DNA of 64,000 nucleotides from Marinobacter sp. 1-4A (GTDB lineage: Bacteria; Pseudomonadota; Gammaproteobacteria; Pseudomonadales; Oleiphilaceae). The notes below the pieces were generated by a model. The model was not told where the DNA came from. It made no database searches and saw only the letters and a list, made by a program, of their open reading frames with translations. How positions within the stretch are numbered: the first letter of the stretch is position 1; each line of letters opens with the position of its first letter. The position numbers and the translations under genes are program-made. Shown one piece after another: positions 1-9,188 of the stretch. The DNA lies in the NCBI RefSeq assembly GCF_016597725.1, contig NZ_VCGY01000003.1:62001-126000 (forward strand), read 5' to 3'.

Positions 1-378
1 GAGCCTCGTTCAAGGAGTTGGAACCGAGTTATGGCGGGCGCTGCTTTTACTCGCGGGCGCTGGCTGTTCAGTGTGCAGCCCTGGTATCGGATTCCTGAGG
101 ACAAGGAAGACGATAACAAAGATATTCAGCGTTACCTTGGATACGCCAATTACAATGTTGTTTATAAGCTTGCGGAAGATCGGACGTTTTCACTTAGACT
201 GATGAATAATCTGCGTTCGGATAACCGTACGTCGTTGGAGTTTGGTTATAGCTTTCCGCTGGGGGATACGATTAAGGGTTTTTTCCAGTACTCCAATGGG
301 TATGGGGAGAGTTTGATTGATTACAATCATCGGATTGAGCGATTCGGGATTGGGATTATGTTGAACGACTGGCTCTGA
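1..378 (+). CDS. pldA: Outer membrane phospholipase A, C-terminal part (5' end outside window)
   Basis: The window opens inside this gene; reading from base 1 gives 125 codons and a TGA at 376-378. The first codons read EPRSRSWNR, the PldA active-site segment: the Asn at codon 8 corresponds to the catalytic Asn (Asn156 in mature E. coli PldA) and the Ser at codon 4 to a calcium-binding Ser. The rest alternates like beta strands, and the end GYGESLIDYNH followed by MLNDWL matches the closing barrel strands of PldA. The family is a dimeric, calcium-dependent outer-membrane phospholipase that hydrolyses mislocalised phospholipids. The catalytic His and Ser lie upstream and cannot be checked. An internal ATG at 31 is not the true start. 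Confidence 0.93.
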   Translation, partial: EPRSRSWNRVMAGAAFTRGRWLFSVQPWYRIPEDKEDDNKDIQRYLGYANYNVVYKLAEDRTFSLRLMNNLRSDNRTSLEFGYSFPLGDTIKGFFQYSNGYGESLIDYNHRIERFGIGIMLNDWL

Positions 379-401
379 GTTTTCTTTAGCTTCGGAGTTT
401 G

Positions 402-495
402 CCGGGATGCCGGTATAAGTTGCGAAAACATGCTGTGAATACTTCCATGTACGCTTGGCTCCGCACAGTTTTCGCAACTTATACCGGCACCCCGG
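402..495. repeat. Long intergenic palindrome, family A copy 1
   Basis: Two 28-base arms (402-429 and 468-495) are reverse complements with one mismatch; the inner 21 bases of each (409-429 and 468-488) pair perfectly. The 38-base spacer, read on the minus strand, carries a core (457 down to 431) that matches the spacer of the palindrome at 43127-43232 in about 24 of 27 bases, although the arms differ. It lies between the convergent ends of pldA and manB, so it could also terminate both transcripts. It does not end in a clear T tract. Confidence 0.85.
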
Positions 496-532
496 CCCCA
501 GCTCTGGAATAGCCTTCCACTACCCTTCGCTT

Positions 533-1885
533 TTAGTTATTCAACCGCTCCATTTCCGCGAGAAGTTCTTCCGTTTTCTCTTTCATCAGCGGTATGTCAG
601 CACGGGATTCCACGTTCAAACGAACCACAGGTTCGGTGTTGGACATGCGTAGGTTGAAGCGCCAGGTGTCGAACTCGATGCTCAAGCCATCGACGTAGCT
701 GACGCTCTTCGCACCGTGCGAGTATTTTTCTTCGATCGCGGCGATGACTTTCGCCGGGTCGTTGATGGTGCGGTTGATTTCACCGCTAGCCGGGTAGGCT
801 TCGATTCGAGCATCTATAAGGGATGAGAAGGGCTTACCGGATTGGCATAGGCGTTCTGCAAGCAGCAACCACGGAATCATCCCGCTGTCGCAGTAAGCGA
901 AGTCGCGGAAGTAGTGGTGGGCGCTCATTTCGCCACCGTAGACAGCGTCTTCGTCGCGCATGCGTTGTTTGATGAAAGCATGGCCAGTTTTACTCTCAAT
1001 GGCTTCGCCACCGGCTGCTTTTACCAGATCTTGGGTATTCCAGGTTAGCCTGGGGTCGTGGATAACTTTGCCCGGGCCAGTTTTACGTAGGAATTGATCT
1101 GCCAGCAAGCCGACGATGTAATAGCCCTCAATAAAGCGGCCGTTTTCGTCGAAGAAGAAACAGCGGTCGTAATCGCCGTCCCAGGCGATGCCCATGGCGG
1201 CGCCGTGTTCGATGACGGCGTTGGCTGTAGCTTCCCGATTTTCTTCGAGAATGGGATTGGGCACGCCGTTTGGGAAGTTTCCGTCGGGCTGATGATGCAC
1301 TTTGGTGAATTCGAAAGGCAAGTGCTTTTCGAGTTGGTCGATGACCAAGCCAGCGCCGCCATTGCCAGCGTTAACAACGATTTTAATCGGCGCCAGTGCG
1401 CTCGCGTCGATGTACCCCAACAAGTGGTCTATGTAGGCACTGGTGACTTCCAGTGCCTCGTATCTGCCCTGCACCGGCGCGTCCGAAAAGGGCTCGCGTA
1501 CCCTATCCCGAATATCATTCAAACCGTTGTCGGAGCTGATGGGGCGGGATTCCGGCCCTACCATTTTCATGCCGTTGTGGTTTTTGGGGTTGTGGCTGGC
1601 GGTAACCATGATGCCACCGTCCATTCCATAGTGGCTGGTGGCAAAGTACACGTATTCTGTGCCACACAAGCCAATATCGAACACGTCTGCGCCCGCTGCC
1701 ATTAGCCCGGAGCTTAGGGCTTCGGTGATTTCTTGGCTTGAGAGGCGAATGTCGTAGCCGACGATGACTTTTTTTGCGCCCGTGATTTCCACATAGGCGC
1801 GCCCTATGCGCTCGGCCAGAGCAGGGTTTAGCTGCTCTGGTACGCTACCGCGCAAATCATAGGCTTTGAAACAGGACAAATCCAT
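533..1885 (-). CDS. manB: Phosphomannomutase / phosphoglucomutase
   Basis: 450 aa, full length for the alpha-D-phosphohexomutase family. It interconverts mannose-6-phosphate and mannose-1-phosphate, feeding GDP-mannose and surface polysaccharide synthesis in the cytoplasm. Visible motifs: phosphoserine loop TASHNP with Ser97; metal loop DGDYD (Asp236, 238, 240); sugar-specificity loop GEMSAHHYF (318-326); phosphate-binding MSNTEPVV (414-421). The domain order and length fit CpsG/ManB better than GlmM. The start lies 8 bases beyond the bfr stop with a GGAG about 11 bases upstream, so it is probably co-transcribed with bfr, an unusual pairing. Whether it prefers mannose or glucose phosphates cannot be told from sequence alone. 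Confidence 0.93.
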   Translation of the reverse strand: MDLSCFKAYDLRGSVPEQLNPALAERIGRAYVEITGAKKVIVGYDIRLSSQEITEALSSGLMAAGADVFDIGLCGTEYVYFATSHYGMDGGIMVTASHNPKNHNGMKMVGPESRPISSDNGLNDIRDRVREPFSDAPVQGRYEALEVTSAYIDHLLGYIDASALAPIKIVVNAGNGGAGLVIDQLEKHLPFEFTKVHHQPDGNFPNGVPNPILEENREATANAVIEHGAAMGIAWDGDYDRCFFFDENGRFIEGYYIVGLLADQFLRKTGPGKVIHDPRLTWNTQDLVKAAGGEAIESKTGHAFIKQRMRDEDAVYGGEMSAHHYFRDFAYCDSGMIPWLLLAERLCQSGKPFSSLIDARIEAYPASGEINRTINDPAKVIAAIEEKYSHGAKSVSYVDGLSIEFDTWRFNLRMSNTEPVVRLNVESRADIPLMKEKTEELLAEMERLNN

Positions 1886-1893
1886 TGTCTGGC

Positions 1894-2370
1894 TTACTCC
1901 GAGGCAGCTGACTGAAGCTGAATATAGTTTTGTATGCCCATCTGGTTAATCATCTCAAGCTGGGTTTCCAGCCAGTCGATGTGTTCTTCTTCGCTATCGA
2001 GAATGCTGCGGAACAGTTCACGACTAGTGAAGTCCTGAACTTCTTCGCAATACAGAATCGCTTCTTTCAGGTCCACGTGAGCGATGTGCTCGATTTTGAG
2101 GTCACAGGCAATCATTTCCTCAACGTTCTCACCAATCATCAATTTGTTGAGGTCTTGCAAGTTGGGCAGGCCTTCCAGAAACAAAATGCGTTCGATCAAC
2201 TGATCCGCATGCTTCATTTCGTCGATGGATTCTTCGTATTCCTTGGCCGCGAGCTTGGTGATACCCCAGTCTTTGTACATGCGCGAATGCAAGAAATACT
2301 GGTTGATAGCGGTCAGTTCGTTGGCAAGAACTTTATTCAAGAATTGTATGACTTTTTTGTCGCCTTTCAT
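1894..2370 (-). CDS. bfr: Bacterioferritin
   Basis: 158 aa, the standard Bfr length. It forms a 24-subunit haem-containing cage that oxidises and stores iron. All expected ligands are at canonical positions: ferroxidase residues Glu18, Glu51, His54, Glu94, Glu127 and His130, and the haem-ligating Met52. It is therefore a catalytic, haem-binding Bfr rather than a degenerate paralogue. It lies downstream of bfd on the same strand with a gap of about 167 bases, which may hold its own promoter, and runs straight into manB. An AAGGAG-type ribosome site precedes the ATG. Confidence 0.97.
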   Translation of the reverse strand: MKGDKKVIQFLNKVLANELTAINQYFLHSRMYKDWGITKLAAKEYEESIDEMKHADQLIERILFLEGLPNLQDLNKLMIGENVEEMIACDLKIEHIAHVDLKEAILYCEEVQDFTSRELFRSILDSEEEHIDWLETQLEMINQMGIQNYIQLQSAASE

Positions 2371-2537
2371 TGCAGCACTCCTTGATCTCAGCCAGCTAAC
2401 TCACCCTTCTCTAACAAAGGCCTATCTGGCTGATTGGGTCGGGTTCAGTGAGCTTTCAAAGCTCTCTCATCACCTAACAAGGATAGCGCGTTAAGGCGCA
2501 TTACAAAATTGCGGAACGGAAATAAACGTTAATTGCG

Positions 2538-2744
2538 TCAGGCAGGGGTTGCGAGCATGTTTGCAAGCGCCAAATAGTCCGGTGAGCGGCTTTCGCGCAG
2601 TATGCCCCGTGCCATGGAGGCACAACGCCCGCATTGGGTACCTACGCCAAGCTCTTTACCAAGCTGGCGCATGGATGAAACACCATTTTCTGCAGCTTCA
2701 CGGATGTCCCGATCTGTGACTCCGTGGCAAAGGCATACATACAT
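2538..2744 (-). CDS. bfd: Bacterioferritin-associated ferredoxin
   Basis: 68 aa. It has the Bfd [2Fe-2S] arrangement with Cys4, Cys6, Cys38 and Cys41 (MYVCLCHGVTD and TQCGRCA). Bfd docks on Bfr and delivers electrons that release stored iron as Fe(II) when iron is scarce. Its position upstream of bfr fits this role. A near-consensus Fur box lies 33 bases upstream of the start, so it is probably derepressed under iron limitation. Confidence 0.96.
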   Translation of the reverse strand: MYVCLCHGVTDRDIREAAENGVSSMRQLGKELGVGTQCGRCASMARGILRESRSPDYLALANMLATPA

Positions 2745-2776
2745 AACGCAACTCCACCAACGACAACAATGTTAGT

Positions 2777-2795
2777 GATAATTATTGTCATTAGC
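2777..2795 (-). promoter_or_regulatory. Fur box upstream of bfd
   Basis: On the minus strand the 19 bases read GCTAATGACAATAATTATC, matching 16 of 19 positions of the classic Fur consensus. It lies 33-51 bases upstream of the bfd ATG, where bound Fe-Fur would block RNA polymerase. The match was made by eye. Confidence 0.85.
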
Positions 2796-2842
2796 ATCAC
2801 GGATTGCAAGCCCCCTGTGTTAATTTTGTGCAACAGGTTGTT

Positions 2843-4135
2843 TCAGGCTTCGGCCTCCCTCGTCAGGTTTCGGTAGCCGGAGTCCGTCACCATCAGGTTA
2901 TCCTCTATACGGATTCCACCACAGCCTTGTAACTCGTCAAGCAATGACTGGTTGATGTGACGCCCAAGAGGCCCAGATAACAGTGGCTCGAGCAAAGAGG
3001 GAATGAAATACAACCCCGGCTCTATGGTCACCACCATGCCCGGCTCCAGAGTTCGCGTCAGGCGCAGGAAAGGTGCATCGGCGGGAGGCGCTACAGGTTT
3101 TCCGGCAACATCGTGCACTTGTACACCAAGAAAGTGGCCAATCCCGTGGGGAAAGAAAGCACGGGTAACGCCTTTTGCAACCATATCTTCATCGCTCAAG
3201 TCGCTAACCAGCCCCGCAGCGCCCAGTAATGCCGCAATGCCCAGGTGGGTTTTACGGTGTATATCCACATAATCAACGCCGGGAGCCACCATTTTGCAGA
3301 GCCGAAACTGCAACTGTTCAAGCCCTTGCACGAGTGCGGCAAACCGCCCTTCCCCAACACCCGCTGTAGTACGAGTAATGTCAGAGCAGTAACCCCGGTA
3401 ACGCACGCCAGCGTCTATGAGTAAGCTACGGGATTTTGCTGGTGCCCCCGTATCGTAATATTGATAGTGCAGCGTGCCAGCGTGCTCATTGAGCCCAATG
3501 ATACTGTGATAAGGCGCATCCGCCTCGCGTTGTTGCGTTGCCCGCTGGTACGCCAAGTTGATCTCAAACTCACTGCCGCCCGCTAAAAACGCATCCCGAG
3601 CAGCGCGATGACCGGTCATCGCCAGCTTGTTGGCGTGAGCCAAGCAAGCAATTTCGTAAGCCGTTTTGTGCACTCGGGTTTCATTGAGCGCCGCGCAAAG
3701 AGCACCCGGGTTTTCATCGCCCGGTATGCCAACTAGCAAAGACGGATCACCAAGAACAGCTAGCTGGCTCAGGCCATCCAGTTTAGGCGCCGAGCGGCCT
3801 TCGCTGAAACGAAGCTCAAACCCATCGAGCCACGGTTCTTGGGCCAATTCGAGACTTGCATGCCAAAAGTCAACCGGCTGATACAGTGAGAGCAAAGGCT
3901 TTCGGCCTTTGCGGATCAGCAACCAAGCATGCTCATACCCAACCAATCCGGTCCAGTGCAGAAAGGGGCCATAACCTTGAAAGTGCCACGACTGATCGTC
4001 GTCATAACGCATCGGAGCCGCGCCAGAGCTGATCAGTAAACTATCGTAACCATGGTCTTCCAGAGCCTTCTCATAGCGGCTCTGCAGAATACCTACATGA
4101 TCAATCTGGAGAGTTAAAAGCTCAGTGTCAGGCAT
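2843..4135 (-). CDS. pepQ: Xaa-Pro dipeptidase (M24 metallopeptidase, PepQ/prolidase type)
   Basis: 430 aa. An N-terminal creatinase-like domain (about 1-150) is followed by a pita-bread M24 domain. The five metal ligands are visible: Asp241, Asp252, His334 (in GIGHFLG), Glu372 (in IEPG) and Glu411 (in RIED). The family hydrolyses dipeptides ending in proline; the same fold includes organophosphorus acid anhydrolases of Alteromonas, so side activities are possible. It overlaps the LysR gene by 8 bases and lies downstream of the dpp genes, which fits cleaving imported dipeptides in the cytoplasm. PepQ is favoured over PepP by length and by the closing EDN motif. Confidence 0.9.
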   Translation of the reverse strand: MPDTELLTLQIDHVGILQSRYEKALEDHGYDSLLISSGAAPMRYDDDQSWHFQGYGPFLHWTGLVGYEHAWLLIRKGRKPLLSLYQPVDFWHASLELAQEPWLDGFELRFSEGRSAPKLDGLSQLAVLGDPSLLVGIPGDENPGALCAALNETRVHKTAYEIACLAHANKLAMTGHRAARDAFLAGGSEFEINLAYQRATQQREADAPYHSIIGLNEHAGTLHYQYYDTGAPAKSRSLLIDAGVRYRGYCSDITRTTAGVGEGRFAALVQGLEQLQFRLCKMVAPGVDYVDIHRKTHLGIAALLGAAGLVSDLSDEDMVAKGVTRAFFPHGIGHFLGVQVHDVAGKPVAPPADAPFLRLTRTLEPGMVVTIEPGLYFIPSLLEPLLSGPLGRHINQSLLDELQGCGGIRIEDNLMVTDSGYRNLTREAEA

Positions 4136-5042
4136 GTTGGTTTTCCAGTGTTTTCCAGAGGGTTAGAAGATCGTCTGTACGTGGCTCTCGCAAGCGGATC
4201 AGGCGGATGTCCAGCGGCACATCCCAACGTTCGTCGCCAGCCCTTGTAAGGCTGCCAAATTGCTCGCTCTTTTCCGTCATCCGGCTGGGCAACCAGCCCA
4301 TGCCAAAGCCCTGCTTCACCAGCGCCTTGATGCTTGCCGACTGGGTGTTCTCGTTCAACGGCAAGAGGTTTACAGACTCTTTGCTGCGCGACAAATGCGC
4401 CTCAATAGCAGACTGCAAAAAGCCTCGTGAGTGGTAAGCAATCAGCGGTACGGTTTGTCCGGCGGCTCCCGGCAGGGGAAATCTTGGTTCACCGCTTTCG
4501 GCAGCAACACTCACCGGCACAAGCCACTCGCGGGCGATAACGATGGACTCATACTCGCCACGGCCCAGCCGCTCAGCCCACGGCAAGTCTTGATGCCAAT
4601 AGCACAGCACCAAATCACACTCACCACCATCAAGGGCATCTAGAAACTGCTCTCCCACCCAGCTTGTCGCCTTGAGGTTAAGTTGAAGACGGTCTGCAAC
4701 ACCTACTTCGCTAGCCCAGCCCTGATAGAAGTGAGAAAAGAGCCCTTGAGTGGATCCCACACTAATACGTGCAGATACTTCCGCCTCCATATCTGCAATC
4801 TGGCTTCGCACATCGCGAACATCCCGGGTTACCCGTTGGCACAACTCAAAAAAACGCTCGCCAGCGGGCGTTAAAGACAAGGGTAGGGTCTGCCGATTAA
4901 TCAAAGTGGCGCCCATGGCTTCTTCAAGCAGTTTGATGCGGCGACTGAATGTGGGCTGACTGACATGTTGCAGCTCAGCAGCACGAGAAAAATGGCGCGC
5001 GCGGGCCAGTGCCATGAAGTCTTCCAGCCAACGTATTTCCAT
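4128..5042 (-). CDS. LysR-family transcriptional regulator (HypT/YjiE-like)
   Basis: 304 aa. An N-terminal winged helix-turn-helix (about residues 1-62, with SQPTFSRRIKLLE as recognition helix) precedes a LysR substrate-binding domain. The first 65 residues resemble E. coli HypT/YjiE (the WLxDF start, VSQPxFSRRI, and NRQ with TPLxL-like spacing), but the ligand cannot be assigned. It lies between dppF (113-base gap upstream) and pepQ (8-base overlap downstream), all on one strand. A role in controlling peptide uptake and use is an inference from position. Confidence 0.88.
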   Translation of the reverse strand: MEIRWLEDFMALARARHFSRAAELQHVSQPTFSRRIKLLEEAMGATLINRQTLPLSLTPAGERFFELCQRVTRDVRDVRSQIADMEAEVSARISVGSTQGLFSHFYQGWASEVGVADRLQLNLKATSWVGEQFLDALDGGECDLVLCYWHQDLPWAERLGRGEYESIVIAREWLVPVSVAAESGEPRFPLPGAAGQTVPLIAYHSRGFLQSAIEAHLSRSKESVNLLPLNENTQSASIKALVKQGFGMGWLPSRMTEKSEQFGSLTRAGDERWDVPLDIRLIRLREPRTDDLLTLWKTLENQHA

Positions 5043-5155
5043 GGATTCCCCAGCGAATAACGGTAAAGAGGACAGGTGAAGGGTGATGGTTTTTCATAGG
5101 CTACTCACTGCAAGCATCATAGCCTATCGCATCCACACTCTTAAAACCTGTACTC

Positions 5156-6166
5156 TTACAACCGCCCTTCTTCCACAGCATGGCAAGCCACCTGCGAACC
5201 ACCATCTGTGACAATCAGCCGGGGTATTTCTTGGCGGCAGCGCTCGTTCGCATAGGGGCAGCGGCCATGAAACACACAGCCCGATGGCAGATTTACCGGT
5301 GTTGGCACTTCGCCCTGCAGCCTTATGTAGTTAGGCCTGTCATCCTCTAGCCTAGGGATAGCCGAGAGCAACGCCTGAGTATAGGGGTGGCGAGGCTCAG
5401 CAAATAGGGTTTTGGTTTCTGCCAACTCGCACACCCGCCCCAGATACATTACGGCAACGCGGGTGCCAAAATGCTCCACTACAGCAAGATCGTGAGTAAT
5501 GAACAGGTAGGTCAGATTTCGGGTTTCCTGCGCCTCCATCAGCAGATTCAGCACCTGCGCCTGAATGGAAACATCCAGTGCCGAGATGGGCTCATCCGCC
5601 ACAATAAACTCTGGGTCTACCGCCAAAGCTCGGGCAATGGCAATACGCTGGCGCTGGCCACCGGAGAACTCATGCCCAAAGCGGCTACCCCAATCCGGGT
5701 CTATTCCCACAGACTGCATCACTTCCTGAACTTTTTCGCGCACCTCGCTGCGGGCCAACTCCGGTCGATGGAAATGAATCGGCTCCTCCAGCGTTTGCTG
5801 GATCGTCATCCGGGGGTTCAGAGAGGCGTAAGGGTTCTGGAAGATCATTTGCATTTTACGACGGTAAGGCAGCACGTCCCCACCTTTCAGATTATCAATG
5901 CGCTGACCGCCGTAATGGACTTCGCCTGCGCTCGGCGATAGCAAGCCCATAACTGTGCGGGCCACGGTGGACTTACCACAGCCGGATTCGCCCACCACGC
6001 ACAGGGCCTCGCCCTTTTGCACCTGTAGATCCACGCCGTTGATGGCATGCACTGCCTCCTGCTTACGCTGGAAGCGGCCACCTTTGAACGTGATTTGCTC
6101 CAGAAAGCTGCCAGAGAGGTCGAAACGCTTCTCCAGACCACGAATATCGACTAATGGGGAGGTCAT
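5156..6166 (-). CDS. dppF: Peptide ABC transporter ATP-binding protein (DppF/OppF type)
   Basis: 336 aa ATPase. It has Walker A GESGCGKST, Q-loop FQNPYASLNPR, ABC signature SGGQRQR, Walker B IVADEP and a D-loop SALD. The C-terminal oligopeptide/dipeptide extension carries the Cys-rich pattern FHGRCPYANERC typical of DppF/OppF, which in related proteins can bind an Fe-S cluster. It pairs with DppD to power peptide import through DppBC. The start overlaps the end of dppD by 4 bases, implying translational coupling. The exact substrate (dipeptide, oligopeptide or other) is not readable from the sequence. Confidence 0.93.
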   Translation of the reverse strand: MTSPLVDIRGLEKRFDLSGSFLEQITFKGGRFQRKQEAVHAINGVDLQVQKGEALCVVGESGCGKSTVARTVMGLLSPSAGEVHYGGQRIDNLKGGDVLPYRRKMQMIFQNPYASLNPRMTIQQTLEEPIHFHRPELARSEVREKVQEVMQSVGIDPDWGSRFGHEFSGGQRQRIAIARALAVDPEFIVADEPISALDVSIQAQVLNLLMEAQETRNLTYLFITHDLAVVEHFGTRVAVMYLGRVCELAETKTLFAEPRHPYTQALLSAIPRLEDDRPNYIRLQGEVPTPVNLPSGCVFHGRCPYANERCRQEIPRLIVTDGGSQVACHAVEEGRL

Positions 6167-7173
6167 GATCCGGCCTCCTGCATGCGTTTCTCCTGCTCAA
6201 TCAAATTGCTAACCTCGTAACAGGCCACATCCACGTTTCCGGAGCGAACATACTCAGGCATGGTTTGTCGGCACTGATCTGTGGCGAAATCGCAACGCGG
6301 GTGGAAAGGACAACCGGAGGGTACGTTCTTCAGCGATGGCATAGAACCGGGGATCTGGAACAACCGCGCGCCAGGCTCGCCCATCTGTGGCAAAGCGTTG
6401 ATCAGGCCTTGGGTGTAGGGGTGTTGGGCATCGTTGATGATCTCCCGTGTGGGCCCTTGTTCAATAATCCGACCGGAATACATAACCAACATGCGCTGGG
6501 TCACTTGCGAGACAACACCCAAATCGTGCGTGATCAGCATCAATGCAACGTTTTCCTGCTCACACAGATCCAGCAGCAGCGCCATTATCTCCGCCTGAAT
6601 GGTCACGTCCAGCGCGGTTGTAGGCTCGTCTGCCACAATAATTTCCGGGTCAAGCAACAAAGCAATAGCAATAATCACCCGCTGGCGCATACCGCCCGAC
6701 AACTCGTGAGGGTATTGATCAAGGCGTTTTTCCGGCGAGGGGATTTGCACTTTGCGCAATTTGCTCAGAGCGATTTCTCGGGCCGCTTTGGTGCTGACCC
6801 GGCGATGCGCTTTGATCGCTTCAACCATCTGCGTGCCAATACTGAGCACCGGGTTAAGCGTCATCATGGGGTCCTGAAAAATCATGGCAATACGGTTGCC
6901 GCGAATTTTACGCAGTTCCCGCTCGCTCATGGCCGCCAAATCCTTGCCTTCAAACAAAATCTGCCCACCTGCAATATATCCTGGGCGTGCAATCAGGTTG
7001 AGAATCGAGAAGGCCGCCACGGATTTGCCTGCACCGGACTCTCCCACCAGCCCTAACCGCTCGCCTTTATCTAGACTAAAACTAATGCCGCGCAAGGCTG
7101 TAAGATCGCCGCCGCGAACGGCAAACCGGACATCCAGATTTTTCACTTCCAGCAGTGGTGTATCGCTTTTCAT
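6163..7173 (-). CDS. dppD: Peptide ABC transporter ATP-binding protein (DppD/OppD type)
   Basis: 336 aa. Walker [10 protein letters not shown]-loop [12 protein letters not shown], signature LSGGMRQR, Walker B IIVADEP followed by TTALD, and the C-terminal oligo_HPY extension with the cysteines around [14 protein letters not shown]. It is the second ATPase subunit of the importer. It starts 7 bases after dppC and overlaps dppF by 4 bases, so the five genes read as one operon in the order A-B-C-D-F. Confidence 0.93.
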   Translation of the reverse strand: MKSDTPLLEVKNLDVRFAVRGGDLTALRGISFSLDKGERLGLVGESGAGKSVAAFSILNLIARPGYIAGGQILFEGKDLAAMSERELRKIRGNRIAMIFQDPMMTLNPVLSIGTQMVEAIKAHRRVSTKAAREIALSKLRKVQIPSPEKRLDQYPHELSGGMRQRVIIAIALLLDPEIIVADEPTTALDVTIQAEIMALLLDLCEQENVALMLITHDLGVVSQVTQRMLVMYSGRIIEQGPTREIINDAQHPYTQGLINALPQMGEPGARLFQIPGSMPSLKNVPSGCPFHPRCDFATDQCRQTMPEYVRSGNVDVACYEVSNLIEQEKRMQEAGS

Positions 7174-7179
7174 GGTGAT

Positions 7180-8112
7180 TTAGCCCTTGTACAGCCGTGG
7201 GTTCATAACATCCCGTAACCAGTCACCTAATAGATTGATGACTAGCACGAGCACGACCAGCACTAGGCCGGGAATCAGCGTAATCCACCAGGAGCCGCTT
7301 TGGATGTAGTCAAAACCGGATTTGATCAAAGAGCCCAGCGACGGCTGGGTTTCCGGCATGCCTAATCCAAGGAACGACAAAGCCGCTTCGGAAATAATCG
7401 CATTGGCGATCTGTACGGTGGCAATAACAAAAATAGGAGACAAGGTATTAGGCAGAATATGGCGGAACATAATGCGGTTGGTACGAAACCCCATCACCTT
7501 GGCCGCATCCACGTACTCCTTCTTCTTCTCCGCCAGCACAGACGCCCGAACGGTTCGGGCAATTTGTGGCCATTCAGCGACACCGATAATGAAAATCAGC
7601 ATATAAATGGCAATTTCACCAAACATCAGGTTGCCGAAACTGGCCTTGAACACCGCGCCCACAATGATCGCCACCATCAAGGTGGAGAAGGAGAGCTGAA
7701 CATCGGCAATGCGCATCAGGATCGAGTCTACCCGTCCCCCCAAGTAGCCTGCCAAAAGCCCAAACAGTATGCCGAGCGCTGCCTGCAGCACAACCGCACC
7801 AAAACCGATCAATAGGGATACACGAGTACCGTAAAGAATGGTGGAAAGCATGTCCCTGCCCTGAGCATCTGTACCCAGAGGGAAAGCTGAATCCGCTCCC
7901 GGCATTCCTACCGGCGGCAATTCCGAGTTCATGATGTCAATTTGCGCCAAATCGTAAGGGTCCGTTGGGGCAAATAGAGGCGCAAAAACGGCTGCAAAAA
8001 CCATCAAGAGCAGCACGATGGAGCTAACAATCGCCACTTTGTCGCGCTTGAAGCTGTACCAGAGGAAGGATTCGCGAAAGCGATTCCAGCGTGAAAGGGT
8101 CGCTGTTGTCAT
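7180..8112 (-). CDS. dppC: Peptide ABC transporter permease (DppC/OppC type)
   Basis: 310 aa inner-membrane permease. A cytoplasmic N-terminus, a first membrane segment (about 28-50), a periplasmic loop containing the DppC-typical FPLGTDAQGRDMLS, then about five further membrane segments. The EAA-type coupling loop is seen as EYVDAAKVMGF, and the end LRDVMNPRL is characteristic. It overlaps dppB by 4 bases. It forms the translocation pore with DppB. Confidence 0.94.
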   Translation of the reverse strand: MTTATLSRWNRFRESFLWYSFKRDKVAIVSSIVLLLMVFAAVFAPLFAPTDPYDLAQIDIMNSELPPVGMPGADSAFPLGTDAQGRDMLSTILYGTRVSLLIGFGAVVLQAALGILFGLLAGYLGGRVDSILMRIADVQLSFSTLMVAIIVGAVFKASFGNLMFGEIAIYMLIFIIGVAEWPQIARTVRASVLAEKKKEYVDAAKVMGFRTNRIMFRHILPNTLSPIFVIATVQIANAIISEAALSFLGLGMPETQPSLGSLIKSGFDYIQSGSWWITLIPGLVLVVLVLVINLLGDWLRDVMNPRLYKG

Positions 8113-9158
8113 GCTTTCTTACCTGTCAGTTTCACCGTGGGATTCACTAGCCCGTAAACCAGATCCACCAGCGTATTAGTGATCACGAAAATCAGACCCA
8201 CCACCATTAAGTAGGCAACGATTAAGGGGATATCACTGCGAGTGATGGCCTCCAAAAACATCAGCCCGACGCCCGGCCATTGGAAAACGGTTTCTGTAAG
8301 AATGGTGTAGGCCACCATAACGCCCACCTGCACACCGCCTACGGTAATAACCGGCAGCATGGTGTTTTTGAGGGCGTGGAGAAAGTTGATTCGCACGGCG
8401 CTGAGGCCTTTGGCGCGAGCGTAACGAATGTAGTCGCTTTGCAGCACTTCCATCATTTCTGCGCGGATTAAGCGAATAAACAACGGCAGCATAATGGATG
8501 CCAGCGATACGCAGGGCAGCACCAGATGCATGAGCCCATCCGTGGAGAAAAAGCCGGAGTACCAAGTACCAAACAGGTGAGTGAGTTCATCACCACGCCC
8601 ATATGACGGCAACCCACCTTCGGTTGTTAAAGCGCCGTTTAACCACTGCCCCCAGCCGGTGTCTTCGGGGAACCACTCAATGGTTATCCCGATAGAATAG
8701 ATTTGGATAAGAACAATGGCCGTGAGGAATACCGGAATGGAAATACCCACAGTACTCACGCCCATAAAAAACTTGGCCAACCATGCCTGTGGCCTTATGG
8801 CGGCGTAGACACCAATAGGAACAGACAAGAACATAATGATCAAACTGGCCCCAATCACCAACTCCAAAGTAGCTGGTAGGTGCTCGGCAATAACCTCAAG
8901 CGTCGGCTTGCCGTAAAAATAGGAATTACCCAAATCGCCTTGAAGAGCTTTGCCAGCAAAGCGCAGGTACTGGACCACCATGGAGTCATTCAATCCCAGC
9001 TCTTCCCGCAGAGCCTCCCGCTCCTCCATAGAGACGGACATGCCCACCATTTCCTGAAGCGGGTCGCCAAGGCCGTCCTGAATAGCAAAGGCGATCACAC
9101 TGATCACAAACATGACCAGCACGGCCTGGGATATGCGCTGAACCAAAAACGCTAGCAT
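8109..9158 (-). CDS. dppB: Peptide ABC transporter permease (DppB/OppB type)
   Basis: 349 aa. The N-terminal segment MLAFLVQRISQAVLVMFVISVIAF-like start and the GDLGNSYF motif are typical of DppB/OppB. About six membrane segments are predicted by hydrophobicity, and the coupling loop YIRYARAKGLS is clear. A GC-rich hairpin lies between dppA and dppB (see 9189-9226), a common arrangement that lets the binding protein be made in excess of the permeases. Confidence 0.94.
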   Translation of the reverse strand: MLAFLVQRISQAVLVMFVISVIAFAIQDGLGDPLQEMVGMSVSMEEREALREELGLNDSMVVQYLRFAGKALQGDLGNSYFYGKPTLEVIAEHLPATLELVIGASLIIMFLSVPIGVYAAIRPQAWLAKFFMGVSTVGISIPVFLTAIVLIQIYSIGITIEWFPEDTGWGQWLNGALTTEGGLPSYGRGDELTHLFGTWYSGFFSTDGLMHLVLPCVSLASIMLPLFIRLIRAEMMEVLQSDYIRYARAKGLSAVRINFLHALKNTMLPVITVGGVQVGVMVAYTILTETVFQWPGVGLMFLEAITRSDIPLIVAYLMVVGLIFVITNTLVDLVYGLVNPTVKLTGKKA

Positions 9159-9188
9159 GAAAAATTCACCGATGATGAGCCATTAAAG

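Noticed and set aside
1094..1705. 203-codon rightward frame inside manB
   Set aside because: Antisense to a gene with a complete motif set; composition typical of a shadow frame.
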